Source: an uncultured Bacteroidales bacterium (GTDB taxonomy: Bacteria > Bacteroidota > Bacteroidia > Bacteroidales > Paludibacteraceae). From it: DNA of 9,112 nucleotides. Location of the stretch: contig USNU01000038.1 of assembly GCA_900556095.1 (NCBI GenBank), positions 1-9,112 of the forward strand, given 5' to 3'. Below are positions 5,259 to 9,112 of this stretch, piece by piece; position 1 is the stretch's first letter; each line of letters begins with the position of its first letter. A program made the position numbers and the translations under genes. The notes below the pieces were generated by a model, which saw only the letters and a program-made list of their open reading frames with translations, was not told where the DNA came from and did not search any database.

Positions 5259-7586
5259 ATGATGATTAGAAAAGTATATCTCGTTATTCTGTGCTTGTGT
5301 GTACTCGGTTTGCCTGTTGTGGCACAAACGATTCGTCCGTGGGAGCGGAATGGTATGCGCGATACGTATAAGTTGTTTGTGCGCCATACATGGAATGTGA
5401 ATGATGCCGTGGATGAGACGTCGGGGTATAGCCGTCGTCAATATGTATATTCCGACTCGGTGTATATTCCGCAAACGCTTGATGGTAAGCGGTTTACGCT
5501 CTCTGTGGGGGCAGCCAACCAAGAAGCGTGGGCGTATGTAAACGGTAACTTGGTGGGCTATCATGCAGGTGGTTATACGGCATTTGCGTGGGATATTACC
5601 CGCTATTGCCATGTGGGTGAGATGAACTATGTGCGTATTGTAGTGAGCAATGAGTATAATGCAGAGATTCCGCCCTTGTCGGCAGACTTTACGTTCTTCG
5701 GCGGATTATATCGCGATGTGGTATTGACCGCCACATCGCCTCTGCATTTTGCTACAACACATTATGCCACGAGTGGCGTGTATGTTTACACTCCGTCGGT
5801 CAGTACAGAGCAAGCCTCGGTGCGTGTGGAAGCGTTGGTCGAGGGAAAAGGCATAGTAGAGTTGTCTGTCAGTGGATATGGTTATTCAAAGACTGTTCAC
5901 TCATCTGTAAAACATGGTAAGGCTGTGGCGGAATTGAGTATTCCGAATCCTGCTTTGTGGACACCGGATACTCCTAATCTCTATACGGTATGTGCGCGAT
6001 TATATGATAAACAAGGTCGGCTACAAGACGAAGTCGTGGAGTCGTTAGGTCTGCGTTGGTACGGCTTTGGCGAGGACGGACTGTTTTACCTCAATGGTGT
6101 GAAGACAAAACTTATAGGTAGCAGTCGCCACCAATGCTACAAGGGTGTAGGTAATGCGTTGCCCGATTCGCTGCAACGTAAAGATATTGAGTTGATTAAG
6201 GCGATGGGGGCAAACTTCCTCCGTGTGGCACACTACCCGCAAGGCGAGTATATTATGCACTTGTGCGACAGTATCGGTTTGCTTTGCTCGGTGGAGATTC
6301 CGCTGGTAAATGCCATTACCGAGACGGAAACTTTTGCACAGCATTGTATCGAAATGGTTGATGAGATGGTGTGGCAGAACCGTAATCATCCGTCGGTGGT
6401 TATGTGGGCGTATAGCAATGAGATACTGCTGCGTCCGCCGTTTAGGAATGACAGCATTCGGCACGATTTGTATTGCCGCCATACTGCTGCGTTGTGCCAA
6501 CAACTGAATACGCACCTCAAGGCATTAGACCCTGCGCGTCCGACCATGATTGTGCTGCACGACAACTTCAAAGAGTATAATCGGTACGGTTTCCCCCAAG
6601 CCGCCGATGTGGTAGGACTGAATATCTATAGTGGTTGGTATTCGGGGGTATTCTCCGGACTGGATAAGAGTGTGGAGCGTGTACATCAGGAATTACCTCA
6701 TAAGCCGTTGTTACTCACAGAGTTCGGTGCTGACTGCGACCCGCGTATCCGCACAATGTATCCGCAACGATTCGACTATTCGATGGACTATGCATTGCTT
6801 TTTCACCGGCATTATCTGTCGTTTGTATTGCAGTGTGAATATCTTGCGGGGGGGGCGGTATGGAACTACAATGATTTCCATTCCGAAGCACGCTTGGGTG
6901 CCCTGCCTCACTACAACTGCAAGGGATTGGTCACTTCTGACAGGCAGCGAAAACTGACCTATTTCTATTATCAGTCGGTGTTGCGTCATGACAGTGTGGG
7001 GGTACAGGCGGCAGATACACTGACAAAGATGCTGCAAATGCCTGAACCTCAGTCGCTTCCGCTGCGTGTGAATATGGGGAGTCGTTGTTTCTTTACCGAC
7101 GACAGTGCGCATGTTTGGCAGCCGGAGCAGGCTTACACACAGGGCAGTTGGGGCTATGTGGGAGGTGAAGCGTTTACCAAGAAGACCAAGTACGGGCAGT
7201 TGCCTGCTGCCGATGTGGACATACTCGGTACTGACCAAGACCCGCTATATCAGACTGCGCGTGTAGGCGTGGAGATGTTTCGTGCCGATGTGCCTGCGGG
7301 ACAGTATCGCGTGGTGTTACACTTTGCCGAATTGGAGAGTCGGGAAAAAGAACAGATGTCGGTGTATAACCTTGGTAATGAGGCCATTGATACTGATTTC
7401 CGCGGCAGAGAGATGGTTGTTAGGGTGCAAGATTTGCCTGGCGATACAATCAATCTGACTCGTCAATATGGCAGGTATCGTGCAGTGGAATTGCACTATA
7501 CGGTGGAGGCGCAAGACGGGATTGTTATCCGATTTGAGTCGTTGAAAGGAGAGACACTACTGAATGGTATAGAAATTATGAATTGA
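5259..7586 (+). CDS. Secreted glycoside hydrolase family 2 enzyme with C-terminal malectin-like domain
   Basis: GH2 enzymes hydrolyse beta-linked galactose, glucuronic acid, mannose or related sugars by a retaining mechanism. From ATG 5259 the protein has 775 aa; an adjacent ATG at 5262 is equally possible. Residues 1-22 form a signal peptide ending VVA, cut before Gln23. The N-terminal sugar-binding sandwich (about 45-170) shows AYVNGNLVGYHAGGYTAF and FGGLYRDV (147-154). An Ig-like domain runs to about 265. The TIM barrel has RHQCY, NFLRVAHYP, acid/base Glu388 in NHPSVVMWAYSNE, NIYSGWY, and nucleophile Glu488 in LTEFGAD. A malectin-like domain (about 603-775), with WGYVGGEAF, LGTDQDPLYQTAR and FAELE, could bind carbohydrate. 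No T9SS C-terminal domain is visible, so a periplasmic location is likely. NIYSGWY recalls beta-glucuronidase and Bacteroides beta-galactosidase relatives, but the substrate cannot be fixed. The gene has its own promoter and converges with the regulator gene, overlapping it by 11 bp. Confidence 0.93.
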   Translation: MMIRKVYLVILCLCVLGLPVVAQTIRPWERNGMRDTYKLFVRHTWNVNDAVDETSGYSRRQYVYSDSVYIPQTLDGKRFTLSVGAANQEAWAYVNGNLVGYHAGGYTAFAWDITRYCHVGEMNYVRIVVSNEYNAEIPPLSADFTFFGGLYRDVVLTATSPLHFATTHYATSGVYVYTPSVSTEQASVRVEALVEGKGIVELSVSGYGYSKTVHSSVKHGKAVAELSIPNPALWTPDTPNLYTVCARLYDKQGRLQDEVVESLGLRWYGFGEDGLFYLNGVKTKLIGSSRHQCYKGVGNALPDSLQRKDIELIKAMGANFLRVAHYPQGEYIMHLCDSIGLLCSVEIPLVNAITETETFAQHCIEMVDEMVWQNRNHPSVVMWAYSNEILLRPPFRNDSIRHDLYCRHTAALCQQLNTHLKALDPARPTMIVLHDNFKEYNRYGFPQAADVVGLNIYSGWYSGVFSGLDKSVERVHQELPHKPLLLTEFGADCDPRIRTMYPQRFDYSMDYALLFHRHYLSFVLQCEYLAGGAVWNYNDFHSEARLGALPHYNCKGLVTSDRQRKLTYFYYQSVLRHDSVGVQAADTLTKMLQMPEPQSLPLRVNMGSRCFFTDDSAHVWQPEQAYTQGSWGYVGGEAFTKKTKYGQLPAADVDILGTDQDPLYQTARVGVEMFRADVPAGQYRVVLHFAELESREKEQMSVYNLGNEAIDTDFRGREMVVRVQDLPGDTINLTRQYGRYRAVELHYTVEAQDGIVIRFESLKGETLLNGIEIMN
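6848..6855 (+). repeat. Tract of eight G inside the GH2 catalytic domain
   Basis: Eight consecutive G encode Ala-Gly-Gly-Ala (residues 530-533) late in the TIM barrel, after both catalytic glutamates. Loss of one G would move translation into the frame that stops at 6955-6957 and would remove the malectin-like domain. The frame is intact as given. Confidence 0.9.
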
Positions 7587-9112
7587 GAGATTTGCGATAG
7601 GCTGAGGGCGTTGTTCCGTAGCGTTTGCTGAAACAACGTATGAAATAACTGACGGTATTGTAGCCCGCAAGGTCTGCTATCTCGGCAATAGATTTCTCCG
7701 GTGCTTCTTTGAGAAGGTTGGTGGCTTTCTGTAGTCGCGTATCCGAAATGAGTTCGTTAGGTGTTTTACCTACGGCTTCTTGTAGTTTGTTGTAGAGTCC
7801 GGTTCGGCTCATACACATTTCCCGTGCCAACTTGTTGATGTCGAAGTCGGAGTCATTGAGGTGTGCTTCGATGATGGTCTGTATCTGCGTAACAAACAGA
7901 AAGCGTTCATTCTGCAAGCGTTCCTGCATTTTGCGCAGTTGCTCGTTTTTCTGTGCTATCTGTCTTTCTTGTTCGGCTAATCGCAGTTTGGCTTTTCGCA
8001 TGGTGCGGCGTAGGATATACAAGCCCAAAATAAGCACGGCGATACCGGCGAGAGAGATAAATAGTGTCTTTGCCCACCATGTTTCGTACCAATGTGGTTG
8101 TACGATGATATGCAGCAGATATGTATCGCCGATGGAATCGGTGAGGTGAAAATTGTATTCTGCCGGCTCCAAGTTGGTATAGGTGGCACTCTGCGCACTG
8201 GACGCCGGTATGGTTTGGGCATCGAATCCTTCTAATTGGTAATAGAGTTGCGGGCGTAGGATATTGCTATAGGTGCTACTCCCGAAATGTATCGTCAGCA
8301 CTTTTTCGTCGGGCAGAAGTAGCAATGTGTCTAACATAGGCAGGCTCCGAGTAAGGGTGCGTATCTCTCCATTTTGGTTTCGTATGGTTATTTCGGTGGG
8401 AAAGACGTGCATTTTCTCTCGGAGAGACATCACTTCTTCGGTGCGGAAACAACACATACCGTCTATACCTCCGACAAAGACGGTACCATGTTGGTCTTCG
8501 TACAGACTTTGTTCGGTGAGTATCTCAAGCGGAAATCCTGTCTTGGCATTTAGGTGTTGGACGGTTTTTCCATCGGGGGAGATGAGTGTGAGTCCCATAG
8601 AAGTGGCGATGATATAGTGTCGCGGTGTGGTGAGAATATCAATCACGCTATGGCTGTCCAAGCAAGTGTTGAGTTGCTGGTGTGGCATCCATGTACCTGA
8701 CTGAGTATCAAAGGATAATATACCGTCGATAGTGCCTGCGATAAGATTGCCGTTAAGGTCAGAACTGAACACGTGTACCGGTTTGGGAATAGGGTAGGTG
8801 GTGAGCAAGTGGTTGGTTATATGATAGGCATAGGTGGTGTGTTGGCGTGCGAACCAGAGTGTGGAGCCATGCAAATAGAGGTGTGATAACTCGCCGGACA
8901 CAGGCAGTGAGTCTAAGGTTTGGAATTGTCCTGTTGCCCTGTTGAGCAGTCCGATTCCGCGCTCGGTAGAGAAGAAGAGGGTATCGCCATAGGCTACCAA
9001 TTGTCGCACGCGGTTGTCGGGCAGGAAACCCTGTTCGGCGGTGAAACGTCGGATTTGCTTGGTGCGCGTATCCATCGTGACAAGTCCTCCCTGGTGCGTA
9101 CCCATATATATA
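7576..9112 (-). CDS. Membrane-spanning propeller/Y_Y_Y/AraC-type regulator without kinase (N-terminus beyond window edge)
   Basis: This looks like a sensor that ties periplasmic ligand binding directly to transcription. Counting from the Met at 9105, propeller repeats fill 1-222 (GTHQGGL at 2-8, STERGIGLL at 46, AGTIDGILSF at 123, VGGIDGMCCF at 211). A Y_Y_Y domain follows (about 266-337), then WYETWWAK and one transmembrane helix (346-366), a charged coiled coil (366-404), and an AraC domain (411-506) with helix-turn-helix regions near 422-442 (INKLAREMCMSRTGLYNKL) and 471-492 (IAEIADLAGYNTVSYFIRCF) and a closing TPSAYR. The frame stays open past 9105 (IYMGTHQGGL is an internal repeat), so that Met is not the start and more propeller lies outside. 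Hybrid two-component systems share this order but carry HisKA, HATPase and receiver domains after the membrane helix; none is present. Regulation of the neighbouring GH2 gene or a nearby polysaccharide locus is inferred. Confidence 0.92.
   Translation of the reverse strand, partial: IYMGTHQGGLVTMDTRTKQIRRFTAEQGFLPDNRVRQLVAYGDTLFFSTERGIGLLNRATGQFQTLDSLPVSGELSHLYLHGSTLWFARQHTTYAYHITNHLLTTYPIPKPVHVFSSDLNGNLIAGTIDGILSFDTQSGTWMPHQQLNTCLDSHSVIDILTTPRHYIIATSMGLTLISPDGKTVQHLNAKTGFPLEILTEQSLYEDQHGTVFVGGIDGMCCFRTEEVMSLREKMHVFPTEITIRNQNGEIRTLTRSLPMLDTLLLLPDEKVLTIHFGSSTYSNILRPQLYYQLEGFDAQTIPASSAQSATYTNLEPAEYNFHLTDSIGDTYLLHIIVQPHWYETWWAKTLFISLAGIAVLILGLYILRRTMRKAKLRLAEQERQIAQKNEQLRKMQERLQNERFLFVTQIQTIIEAHLNDSDFDINKLAREMCMSRTGLYNKLQEAVGKTPNELISDTRLQKATNLLKEAPEKSIAEIADLAGYNTVSYFIRCFSKRYGTTPSAYRKSLNS

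Noticed and set aside
6711..7238. Antisense open frame of 175 codons, and a similar one at 6045-6515
   Set aside because: Both are opposite conserved GH2 coding sequence, including its catalytic motifs, and their translations look random.

Overview
The window looks like chromosomal DNA of a T9SS-positive Bacteroidota, probably Bacteroidales. Four things point there: two large secreted proteins with C-termini of type IX secretion (Por) sorting-domain character, GCDS-type repeats and PKD/Ig-like modules typical of that phylum, a promoter matching the Bacteroidota pattern (TTG, about 20 bp, TAnnTTTG), and a propeller/Y_Y_Y/AraC regulator. This assignment is by recognition of family patterns; no search was run.

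Layout. (1) From the left edge to 4809, on the plus strand, lie two tandem, co-linear paralogues. The first has lost its N-terminus to the window edge. The second is complete at 1050 aa. Both are predicted cell-surface or secreted multidomain adhesin-like proteins and are probably co-transcribed. (2) A 449-bp gap (4810-5258) holds a strong hairpin (terminator), a fossil of the C-terminal part of a malectin-like domain (4899-about 5117), and a good promoter just before the next gene. (3) From 5259 to 7586, plus strand, is a secreted GH2-family glycosidase with both catalytic glutamates and a C-terminal malectin-like domain. (4) From 7576 to the right edge, minus strand, is the C-terminal part of a membrane-spanning regulator: beta-propeller repeats, Y_Y_Y domain, one transmembrane helix, a coiled coil and an AraC-type DNA-binding domain, with no histidine kinase or receiver domain. 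It converges with the GH2 gene and overlaps it by 11 bp.

How it may fit together (inference). The regulator resembles the carbohydrate-sensing hybrid two-component systems of Bacteroidota with the phosphorelay removed. Its neighbour is a polysaccharide-degrading enzyme, so a sensor/enzyme pair is plausible. No SusC/SusD genes are in view. The surface proteins form a separate unit ending at the terminator. The malectin fossil suggests that the locus once held a second malectin-bearing gene that was truncated by insertion or deletion. Most features belong to known families; the best leads are the fossil junction, the kinase-less membrane AraC regulator, and the 8-G tracts inside two coding regions.
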